Made by a program: the position numbers and the translations under genes. A stretch of 64,000 nt of DNA, taken from positions 21,862,905 through 21,926,904 of the forward strand of contig CM056743.1 of NCBI GenBank assembly GCA_029851415.1, read 5' to 3'. Below are positions 47,501-59,800 of this stretch, piece by piece. Origin of the DNA: Eretmocerus hayati (lineage: Eukaryota > Arthropoda > Insecta > Hymenoptera > Aphelinidae). The notes beneath the pieces are model-generated. The model searched no databases and was not told the DNA's origin. It saw only the letters and a program-made list of their open reading frames with translations. Numbering within the stretch: position 1 is the first letter of the stretch; every line of letters starts with the position of its first letter.

Positions 47501-50500
47501 TTTTTCATATAGTAATTTACATTGCCAGGGATTTTCAATTCAGTTCTTTTGAGGTGTAATTTTTTTCATGATACTTTTGCTGTTTTCGATGAATTAGAGA
47601 GGAATTTTTCACACCTTACTCGAGCATCAAATCGTAGAAAATATTGTAGAGCTTCTTTTAAAATCACAGAAACGGTTGGGGCAGTAGAATTTTCAATTTT
47701 ATCTGCGTTTTGAGGCAACGTCCTTCCGATAAAATCTGGTAATATCAAAAAATCCTGTAAATATGAATACCCAACGACGAGAACGATTTGGTCGCAATAT
47801 TCACGAACTATTGATTAAAGAAAGTATTACTTTCATATGGTATAAAGTGACTCTAAAAGGCTTTTTACAAAAAATACTGGGTTTCTTTTTACAAAAATCA
47901 TTGGGCATGCATTTTTTTTTTTTTTATTGAAATCGATTGTTTAGAATTTTATAAGTATTGGCTCGACGGAATGGAACACGAAACTCCAATAGCTTTGTGA
48001 GAATACAAAGGCTTTTCATTTGCTTCTCGTCATCGGTTGTGTATAGGAATTGTTTACTTTTACAATACAATACGGGACAATCGATGCAGGTTTCAGAGAA
48101 ACAGACTCGTATTTTGAATTAGACATGTCATGCGGGCTTCAATCTTTGATTATTCATCAGAGAAAATTCTTTATTTAGATAAAAGTAATAAAAGAAGGTG
48201 GATAATTTATAACTAGAGTTTTGATCAAGCAGAAAAAATAACAAAAAAAGTAGTTGAAAAACGAAGCGATTGGTATTTTCTGCTAATAGTTATTTCAATT
48301 GCAAGTTATCAACGTCTCTGGTGTCATATTACAATCCTCTCCATTTTAAAATTCATACATTAGAACAAAATGATCAGAAAAAAAGTCCTCAGTAATGCAT
48401 ACTCATAATGCTCTAAAAATCACATTTTTCGATACACTGTGCGTAAAAGTGCACTTTGCGCACAGTTTGTCGACTTTTACTCACAGTTTATCGAAAAGTA
48501 TAGTTAGATACACGGGCGTAAAACCTATTATTCGCATCCTTGTGATGATTCCGACCCTCACCTGCGGCTCGGGCCGGAAACCCATCACTCGGACGCGAAT
48601 AAAACGTTTTATGCCCTTGTATCGAAATGTACTATTGATGGATCACAAGGAAAATTTTGTACCCGCTGACTTTATTTTTGATACACTGTCTGTGAAAGTG
48701 AAATTTGCGCACAGTTTGACGACCTTTACTCCCAATTTATCAAAAAGTATAGTTCAATACACGGGAGTAAATCCTGTTTTTCAACACGCTGTGAGAAAAG
48801 TGTCTTTTCCGCACTGATTTTCCACTTTCTCGCACAGTTTGTCGAAAAACACCGTTCGATACACGGTTGTAAAACCTATTTTCCGCATCCTTGTGTTAAT
48901 TCTGACCTTCGCCTATTGCTCAGTCCGGAAACCCATCACTCGGACGCGAAATAGTATATTACTCCCGATGCGAGGCTAGGCTGTTTTGGGGCACGGCGAT
49001 GGTTTTTCCCCGAGTGCAACGAGGGGAAAATATTCCCCGTGCCTTAAAACAGCCTGTTGAGCGAGGGAAGTATGCTATTTTTTCGCATTGAGGCGAATAA
49101 ACGCCAATTTTATGTTCACGCAGCCGGGAGTAAAAGTGGCGCTTTAGTCGCCCTATGCTATGAAAAAACATTTTTCATTACTCTAACCTAAAAATGCCAC
49201 GTTTAAATAAGATTTTAGGGTTCTCGTAATGAGAAAATATATCCGCACCTCGCTTGCAAGCCCATTATGGGCACTGGAGGACATGTCTGTCTCGCTCCGC
49301 TCGACAGACAAACTGTCCTAGTGCCCAAAATGGGCTACCGCGCTCAGTACGGAAATATACTATTTGGCACTCGACGCATAATATTCCACCCTCGATTCCA
49401 CCCTTGTATTGAAATGTACTATTTTGCAATTTTCTGATGTTTGGGTGCTCGTAAAATTGCATAAAATAGTATTTGCACCTCGTTCTTGAGGTTCCCCGCT
49501 TTCGAGCGATTATTTCGATCTTCGCCTGCGGCTTAGGCTGAAAACCAATCGCCCAGAAGCAAGCTACAACCTCATAAACTCGGTGCGAAATCTACTAATT
49601 TTGCATCATCGCGATAATTCTGACCCTTCAGTCGGATGCGGAATACAATTTTTACACCCTTGTATTGAAACGAATATACCATTGTAATCCATCTGTGCGC
49701 AAATGAGTCCTTTGCGCACTGGTTATCGATTTTCATTTGTTCACAGAAGACCAAAATAGTACATTTCGATACGAAGGCGGGAATGTTGGTTTCCGCACTA
49801 CGAGCGATATTTTCCGGCCCGAGACGAAGGCGAGGGTCGCAATTATTACGAGAATGTGGAAATCACCCCGTCCGAGTGTCGAATACTATATTTCCACCGT
49901 CTGTGCGGGAAAGAGCGGTTTTTTTTCATTTTCTTTCCCACGCCGACGATGAAAAAATAGTATTCGGCACTCGGGCGGGTTGGTGTCCGCTTCCGAGCGA
50001 TGATTCCGAGCCTCGCGAAGGCTCGGGCCAGAAAAACATCGCTCGGGCCGCGGAAACCAACACTCTCGCCCTTGTATCGAAATGTACTATTTCAAACAGC
50101 TGTGGGGGAACTAAATCAAATAATCGTGCGGAAAAGTCATTTCCCACACAGAAGATGAAAAAGTATAGTATAAAACTCGGGCGCAATATTTTTCGTCGTC
50201 TTATGACTACTTTAGACCCTCACCTGCAGCTCGGGGTTGAAAAGGTCACTCCAAGTGCGAGAACCATAATTTGCGCCCTTGTATCATAACAGAATATTGT
50301 GATGCATTATGCGTAAAAGTGTGCTTTGCGCATTCATCAGCTGTGTGGGTAACAAAATAAAAGAAACCGCGCGGAAAAGTCACCCGCACAAAAGATGGAA
50401 TAAATTTATCAAAAAGCACTTATCGCTCCATTTCAATTTTGTATCATGTCATCGTGGCTTTGCAATCAAACCAATTTCATCAATATAAGAAGGAGTGGTT

Positions 50501-50844
50501 GATACGAAAAAATCTACCGATAGAATTTTTTTTTACGTTTTAAAATAACAAAACTAAAAGAAAAAAGAACATTCAAAGGATCAACGCGTTTTGGCAAACT
50601 TATATCAGCAAACATGTTGTACATCAAAAAGCAGATAAAAATTGCACATGATGAGAGTAATTTTCTCAATAGAACCTTCCATCATGTGTAAGCCCCCCAT
50701 CATACGTAATACGAGACCCTATACTAATTACACTGTCTGTATAGACGCAACGTGTCAGCTCTATTGTTGACTCACGAAGTGCTCAAGAGGGCACGTGTAT
50801 TACAATAGAACAAGCCATCAGGTCATCTCTCCTCACACGCACGT

Positions 50845-50877
<33 letters not shown>

Positions 50878-53800
50878 TATACACACACACACACTCAATC
50901 ACAGATAGAACGCCGAATCAGAGACCATCTTGTCAATTCAAAGTCATGTGGGTCAACCCTAATCATTAGATCACTTGAGTAATCATCAATTTTACCTTGC
51001 ACAAAATTTGATGCTAAAATTGTATGTGTGCGTGACCTCACTCTGTAACCTGACTATTTCACTACATACGATTTTTCAACTTGTATTTTGTAAAAGCGAG
51101 GGGTCAGGTCTCAACGTCGTATTAGTCGTTTGAAGTTACAAAGTGGTGTGAGCTCTGGTTTATGAAGGAGCACAAAAGAACGTGCTTGTGATGATGTCAA
51201 GAGCAAGGTGCGGAGGCAAGGTGTACGCACGTGTTACGAAGAGAAGGAAACTTCAAAGATGTGACCAACATTGAAGTTAGAGCGTGCTAATAGGGTGCAT
51301 GTAGGGAAAAGTCATACGTATACTATAAGTTTTAGCTAGCAGTTTCCTTGAGAATTTTAATCAAAATTGGACCACTAGAGCTTTTCAGTAGTACCTTTAT
51401 AGTCTATGTATGTACTTGAAAGCTGCTATACTCGTACGTTATTATGAATAACGAGTTTTGCCTCTAGGGTATGTGATGAGGGTATTCATAGTAGTACTGA
51501 TTTAGAGATCAATTTTACTTGATTCGTGTTCGGTTGTGTGGAATTTATGATTTTATAAGAAATGGTGCAGGGTAGTAAGGGAGTGATTCTGAAATTATGA
51601 GGAGTTTACCCATATATGCATTTATGATAGAAATTTGGTACAAAAATGTATGAGCATTGAATTTTATTTGATCATGGATATCATCACATTCATTGAAATT
51701 TTTGTCAAGGTTTTCGGAATAATTACACTTTATCGTGGGAATTCATGAGAAAAAAATGAATTCGTGGATATGAATCATCATGAATACTAGATACGGGTTC
51801 TTTAAAAAATATTGAAAAAAATGAATATTTTTGTTTTGACAAAAAATTGTTTTTCATTACGAGTCTTCTAAAGTAAATGAAAAAGTGTGATTAGCTGAAA
51901 GTATGGAATAATATGAAAGCACTGTATTAAAACTTTGGCCCAAAAAAAGTACTCAGACGGTACAAGCCGCAGCAAAAAGCCTCATTGTTCTGAAAATTGT
52001 ATAGGCCAATCACTTTTTACTGGATTATGTTACAAGTATAATCATACATTTCCAATAACAAATGACATTCAGTAAACTCTTAGTACTTTTCTGAGCCAAT
52101 TTCATCAATTTTCTGAATTGCATGACATTTTTGGTAATTTGATTTTAGAATTTTACTCTCATCGCGTGATGTGTACATAGACGCTATAAAAGCCCACAGA
52201 AGCTTCTTTCAATTCATTCACATATCCAACAATTATTATGTTGATTATGCCAGAAGAGGGGGATTTCATAACGCAGAAGCCTGGGTATTGAAAGGTCAAC
52301 TTTTGCAATGTGTATGTGGGTGATTATGAGATAACTTAGGTATTTCGAGGGCAAAAACGGCGGGGATCGGGATTTGGACCAAAAATTGACTAGTTGAAAT
52401 ATAGCTGCAATCTGACTGCTCATAGGTGTTTTCCAATCTATCTGACACCCAAAAGCAATTCCCAGAAGGGCATAAACGTTAGTCAATCTATGTAAAAGAT
52501 ATGAGCAATTTTCGATATATTTTTGCCACGGTAAGGACATTTTGGCACGAGGAGTGATCTCAAAGGCGTAAATCGAAACGGATCGTTTTTTCCGAATAGA
52601 TGGCCCATTTTCACGGTGAGAGTAGACTGTAAAAAAATTTCTGGACCTTGACGTTGCACAGTGTTCGTGAGCCAGTGACCACGGTAAGGACAATTCTTAT
52701 TTTGCAACGGAAAAATTGTCCATAAATCATCGCGTGGGAAGCTGTTCACGTAATTCATCATTCCGCTGGTGATAGAATTTTGTTTTTTGGTGCATTAGGA
52801 ATCAATTACCGCCGTCATAGAGCCGTTTGAAGCGATTCGCTGACCCGGAGTCGAATTATCGAGAAGCATTCGAAAAATTTGCGAAATTCCAGGACAGAAT
52901 GTCGGATATATTTTGACTATTTTGAAGTGAGACTTGATATTCGATTTGTCCACGATATCACTTTTTTATAACCCAACTTTGATGTTTGAGTGGTACGGAA
53001 CTGAGATCGAATGAATATCTCGGCAAACTACACACGGTTGAAATGTGCAAGTCTAGTTTAGGACATGCCACGGTAAGGACATTTTGACCACTCTTGGTAA
53101 GATCAGGTCCACATTAAACTTATATACATTCGTGCAACCATTGGGTCATCCTCATTTCAATCGATTACACTAGATATCATCGTTAGACTCATCATATTTG
53201 GTCATTTAATATGAATGCGAGGTCAGGACATCAAATGCATAAGTTATCTCAGAATCATTCATGTACCGAGTCTGGAAGTGAATCAGAGTCATCAAGAAAT
53301 AACGAGGCCTAAAATACGACAATCATTTCTTGGTAGTATTTTTAGCAAGGCCAAATAATAATTTCATTCTTCATTCTTGAAATATCTCGATTCTATTCAA
53401 GATAAAAAAAGTAACCAATTACGATCTGTAGAAAAAATGTCTTTGCATGAATGAGCTATTCATTTATGTGAAAACGATATGATTACCCATGTAGCCAATT
53501 AAATTTGTAACTCAATTATTTAACAACTTTTATAGACTAATTTGACTGTAGGCAAAGATCGTTCAATTGAGGGCTAAAATTTTGAGAAATTTCATTACAC
53601 TTGTTGATAACAAATCCCTGCCAAACACTTTACTTGAACAATATTCCAACACTCGATTCGTTTTTTTTTTCACGTTTGTATGAATAAGATTTCATCGATT
53701 TCTCAAAAACTACCCGATGGGAAAATAATCATTAACAATCAATTTATCTGCTAAAACTGTATACAGATGTTCAAAATTTTACATACAGTCCATCAGAAAA

Positions 53801-56800
53801 ATCCTGCATTATTCCAGTCCGAATCAAATGAAGCACTTACCAATGAATTTACACAAATATACCACCCCCCCCCCCCAAAAAAAACAATCTTTCCCAAAAT
53901 CGTTGATGAAATTATTCGACTGAATATCATCCTTTAATAATCATTCTATCTCAAAATATCCGATCCCCATTAAAAATTTAAGAATTTCAACAATCGAGTC
54001 AGACAAATTCGTTTACAAAAATACAATCCTTCGAATACTCATAATTAGACATATAAAATCTACATGATTTAATGTGGGGTACAAAGCTACGGGGGCTGCA
54101 GTGAGTACGAAAGAGAGTGAGTGAGAGAGAGAGAGCACAGAGCTCAGGGGTGGTTTTGAGCGAGCAGCAGCAGCAGAAGCAGCAGAGAGTAATATTGATC
54201 GTGGGTGGCGGGGTGGCGGTTGTGAGCTTGTGCATCGGCCTAGAGAGAGAGAGAACAGCTCATGCCACCCACTCCCCCCCCCCCCCCCTAGAAGCAGCCA
54301 GAGTCAGAGCAAACTAGACGCGGCGACGACGACGCCGGTCTCTCTCTCTCTCTCTCACACACGTTCAATCTGTAAAAGCTTGATTCTAGACGAAAAGCAG
54401 ATGCTTTCGGATTCCATACTATCTCTCTACTATTGCCCCAAAACCATATATACCTCTATCATATGAATACGAAATTTCAATGCGAGAATCTCGATTTCAT
54501 ACATATACTTTATACTTGAAGCTTGCAAGCTCGATCTGTTACGGATGAAATTCTGTGAGTGGCTTTTTTTTCTTCTTCTTTACATTTCTATCAGAAAAGC
54601 ATGATTTTGTACGGATAGAAAGGTTATATATTGATAGAAAAAAAAAAAGGATTGGGTACATCATATACAATACGTATGTATATGTACGTATATTTTCCGT
54701 TGTTTTAGGATGTTTTTGTGTCGTTATTATTTGTGGAACGATACGTTGTTCCTTTTTTCCACAGTTTTCATCTCCAGATTATGTATAGGCTCTATAGATA
54801 TATAGATAACTTTTCTAGTATAGAATGAGCTTGTACTTTAGGGAAGATGTGAGCCGTTGTTGTTAAAGAGAAACAATGCCATGACGAAAATGTGCTACTG
54901 TGTGTGTGTATATATATGTTACCGGAACTTTTCCCATGGGAAGTGCAGTGAAGGAGCTGGAGCTCTCTCAAATTATGCCTCTTCTTCTCTCTCTCAACGC
55001 GTGGGATATTCTCTAAATTCTTTGATGCTCCTCGTTAGAAGGTCTCTTGCAATGCTTTTCTTTTATTTATTATACTCTTCCTTTTTCTTTTACTTGACTT
55101 TTAGACGAGATTTTTTGGTGTGTATATTGCAATCTGCTGTGTGAAACTTGTTGTTGTGAATTCTGTGTTTATCTGGCATTTATCTGGTATTTACATATTA
55201 TATGAGCTCCTTGATAATTTTTTTTATTGTTACAAAAGTTTAGATTGACACGGAACTGTATTCAGATTATGATAATTTGAAATGAGCTTTGAGATTTATT
55301 TCCAAGTTTAATTTTGCATTATGATAATTTGAGTTAAATGCGGAACGTTAAACTTTCCTTTTTACACGGAACAACTTTGGCACAACATGGAATTTTTTTT
55401 TCTCAATCGGAAAACATTATTTGGGTCCAAATTAAGCAAGAAAGCTGCGATTGAGGGATTTTGTCAAAACGAAGATATTTTTTATTCCTAGAAGGCTATT
55501 TAAATCAAGTTTTGGTTTGATTCTTGTGGGCTAAGTTATTTTTCTGATTTTTTAAAAATTTTCCCATCCTAAAGTATCTGACATGCTTGCCGGGTTGCCC
55601 TGAGCATAGAAGTTTTTTCTTCCAAGATGGCCGACAAAAAAAGCAGATTTTAACACTGGATGTATATTAAGGCTGTGCTGGTAATGGTAATATTGAGTTT
55701 CTAGCTCTCCCGGGTTGACCAATGTCCATCAAACGCAAGAGTAGGAAGATCAGGTCCTTGCAGGCTGTGAGAAAAGAGACGTTAATAAAGCAAAACCTCT
55801 ATGCTACCAATGCTATAAATTTACTCCGTTACGCAGCGATTTTGACCCAATTTTGACCCCGTGTGCAGGCAACCCGAAGTCGATGTCAGGTCCCTATAAG
55901 TCATCCTGTTGGTCCACTTTTGTGGACATTTGTGTAGAAAGGGTTAAATTCAATCACGCAAGCTCTCCTGTAGGAATGATATGGAGTAATTTACTTGATT
56001 GTGATGAAGTTATATCTTGAAATGTTTGAATAAAAAAGAATAAAGAGTTTTGGCTTGCACGTGCAACAAGTGGTGAAATTAATAACCTTCATTAGTCGAT
56101 GTGGAATATTTGACTCGTGTCTCTATGCCCTACTGCCCCTCTTTTATATTCCCAATAGTCAAATTGAGCTTTATCTGAATTTCTCTCCCTTCTATCTTCA
56201 ATCAGACTTGCTTTGAGAATTGGAGCTAGTTTTTTTGAATGGGAAGCATTGATAGTTCAGTACTGGCCCGTTGATGGTTCAATCGAGTTTTGAAATTTCA
56301 TTATTCAAAAATGAATTGGGCCCAGTCTTACCTTACGTATCTACGATATTTAGTTTTGAAGCCTATATGCTTAACTCGTTGGAGTGAGCTTCACTTGAAT
56401 TTCACTCCAAGTGAGTCAAATTTGACTCACTTGGAGTCAGATTCGTGCGACTCAAAGCTTGGAGTCGCACGAATCTGAATCCCTTGGAGTCAAAATTGAC
56501 TCCAACAGGTTTAGAGAGATATTAGGAAATTATCATGACGAAAAAATGACACAAACGAATGCAAGATTTCAACCGTTACCTTCACTTTGGGGTCAAATAG
56601 AACCCGGACGAAGATCCAACATATGTTGAGGTGTCAGAATTGCTGAAATCGAGATCCAAATTTAACCGCCATGCATCATTTACCCGCAACTTTTGTGACC
56701 CAAACCGTTAGCAACTGTTAAAATTAATCAAAATTGCAAAACCTAATCATAAGAATTTTGTAATTTTAATTAAGTTTTTCGGATTTGGGGGGTAACCATA

Positions 56801-59800
56801 GAGACCTCAAATTTTACAGCATCTTTTCTCTTCTGAGGATCCTGAATATAGCCAAAAAAGTTCACAAAATAGAATATTGATGCACTCCAAGAAACATACA
56901 ACTTTCCACTTAGGGTTAATTAGACCCCAGCGTGGCACGTATGTTTTATTTATGAAGTGTATTAAGTGAGGGGTAATCTTTTCAGCAGAATTTCCCCAAT
57001 TGATCATAATTTTCTTATACTTCTAGAAAAATTTTGGGAAATACTCGCGAGATTCTTAGGATTGAACTTTCTCTGGTATTGCATCAAATTACTACTCCCA
57101 TATTCCAAAAATGAGAATCCTTGTGTTTTCACGTATTTTTGAACCAAATATCATGCTTTAATTTTAGGAAAAATTTTTTTCATTGGAAGACTATCATGAG
57201 AAGCCAAAATAATTTTGTGCTGAAAAATTCAACAATTTATTCTCGGAGGTTCATTCTTACGTCCAGTGCGAGGTCCAGTGCTGGCCAAATCTGATTAAAA
57301 TTATGTCAATATGTCGAATCAAAACGATATCATTCCAATTTAAAATAATTGAATGATTTACTAAATATGACATAAACCTTATGAAAAAACATTGACAATC
57401 CGTTTAACACCAAAAGATTTCCAATCAAATTGCATTTTGATGAGAGTCAGGTGAGGTTCCAACCAAAAATTTGAATAAAATTGTAAAACAATTGGATATA
57501 AATCTATCGAATGTATTCCAAAAATAAGTCAATACCGTATATGATCAACTAGTACACAATCCGATTTATCATAATGCTCGACATAAGTACTACCGAGTAC
57601 ACCATACATTTCAGTTCCATTCCACGAGACGAGAAGGATAACGATCTCCATGCACATCGATGTCATAAATTTGACAATCGATTTGAACAAGTGGGACGGG
57701 AGCACGCACTTTACTAGCACGCATTCATAGTAGTAATTGAAAGTCAGGCATAGATTATGCCATCAATTTTGTGCGTATGGATACTATAGTGTTTGTTTTG
57801 ATAACGTGATTCTGAATTTCTACAATGCAGGGGCTGTGCAGTATTCGAGTTGAATAAATTTCGTTTCGTTGTTTCATCCGCGCCCGAGAAATCCGAGGAG
57901 AAATCCATACGCGTGTCTATACGTTTTTCAATTGTGACTACCTTTGAGCCACTGCAGCTGGTAGTAAATTCAAGTTCACTCAAGAATATTTGAAAAATGA
58001 AAAAAAAAAGATTCATAAGGTATACTACGGTAGCTTATTTTTACTGAACCAATGAAATTTCACAGAGTATGGGACCTTGATATTCGGTATGCCGTTCCAT
58101 TTTGACCTAGTTTTGACCACTTTTTGCCCCTCATCAGCTTTGATATAAAAAAATTAACCACTTTATGGTTAATTTTTGCTCAATGCGAATAGTTCTCATC
58201 AAAAATATTCCTTATAAAAAGTCATATTTCTTATAAGAGAATAAATCTGAAATTCATATGAGATGAAAAAAAAAGTTATAACCGTGGTTGGAGATAACGC
58301 GAGAAATTGCACTGATCTCGGGGTACCATTGGAACTCGACTGTGTGATTGGTTGCAGCATTTCCAGGAGCTCTGCGAGGGCAAATGGAGAAGAATAAAAT
58401 TGAATCTTTGATGTGAAGAATCCTATAGTTTTATATCATTACACATCCATAAGAAAACTAAGAGTGAATGTAGTTTGAAGAATTCAAATTTCTTGTGGTA
58501 ATTTTTGTGAAAATCTAATTCCCTACAGTGTTTTCTCACAGGTAGAATGACGAAGTAAATTCTAATTTTTAAAATGCGAATTCGTCATTTTATACCTAAT
58601 GATGATAATTTTCTTATTCAGAATCGTATATAAAATTCCAAAATTAAATCTAATGTTTTGATCAAATAATAATTGTGATTGATATATTTTTTTGTTACAG
58701 TACCGATGAGCTTTCTATGCAAAATCAACTATTACCGAGATATATATAGAAAGATTGATGGTGCTGTGATAACTTCGCAGAATGAAAGAAATCTTGACTG
58801 CGGCGTTACTTTTCAAACGCACAGTATTGTTCAACGGTTTATGCTCAAGTTCGATCGTCTGCAGTTAGATTGTAACGATCATCTTTACATTTACGATGGG
58901 GCACATTCCGTTGGAAATTTCAAGGTGAGTTTATTCATTATTTGATATTTTCATTTCAATTTTATTTTGATTAATCATTCTTTCATTATCCCGGTCATCT
59001 AGAAATTATTATAAGGAAGACGATATTTCTCGATTAGGAATGTGGATATGAGCTCTCAAGTTCCTTTTTTCCATTTTTCGCTCATGAGTTATTTTCCCTT
59101 GAAAAAAGATCAAATATATTCATTTTGTGCGATTTGATATGCTCAAAATTGCTAAAATTAATATTTTTTGATTGTAGGCCGATCTGTCGTGTAGGAATAC
59201 CATGCAGAGCGTGGGAGCCATTTATACCCAAACAAATTATGTTACCCTAAAATACGTCACGGATGCCTGGGGCACGGATGCAAACGGATTTCGACTTATC
59301 ATTACTGCAGTAAAAGATCCTAGTGAGTTGTATTTTCAAATTATTATGGATTAACTACTATATAGGCATCATCTACATGGTACCTATTACATGAAACTAT
59401 TTTTTATAATTCATCAATCTAGATACACTTTTACGGGTACAAGAATCCCTCGTTATCCGCGGAGATGATTTTCAGAAATATTACCGCGTATAACAAAACC
59501 GCGGGTAATGAGAAGTTGGTTTTATGAGAAATCGGGGGAGTCCGATCGACTGTTTGCATAGATCACGGGAAAAACTGCAATTCTTGCATTGCCGTTCGAT
59601 TTATTCAACACTATTCTTACAAATTGATTAGCAACATTGATCTAAAAATGATAAAATTTTGTAAAAATCATATGATAGTCAATCTATTTCTCAAAATGAT
59701 CTGTCATCTTACACTGCTTTGCTCCTCTCAAAAAGTTTTCCATCTGGATTTCCTCGTAAATTTTCACATGCATATCAGGGAACTACTCAAAGCTCATAAT

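Noticed and set aside
48395..48817. 140-codon plus-strand frame with an internal duplication
   Set aside because: The duplication mirrors a 245-bp DNA repeat in the hairpin array; the frame is open by chance.
49783..50289. 168-codon plus-strand frame
   Set aside because: Lies wholly inside GC-rich hairpins, where few stops occur on either strand.
48420..50420. CRISPR-like or satellite array
   Set aside because: Unit lengths vary, units are self-complementary, and the genome is eukaryotic; this is a hairpin-element cluster instead.
52214..52693. 159-codon minus-strand open frame
   Set aside because: Its repeated MSLPW text comes from copies of the CCACGGTAAGGACA repeat; there is no splice or family evidence.
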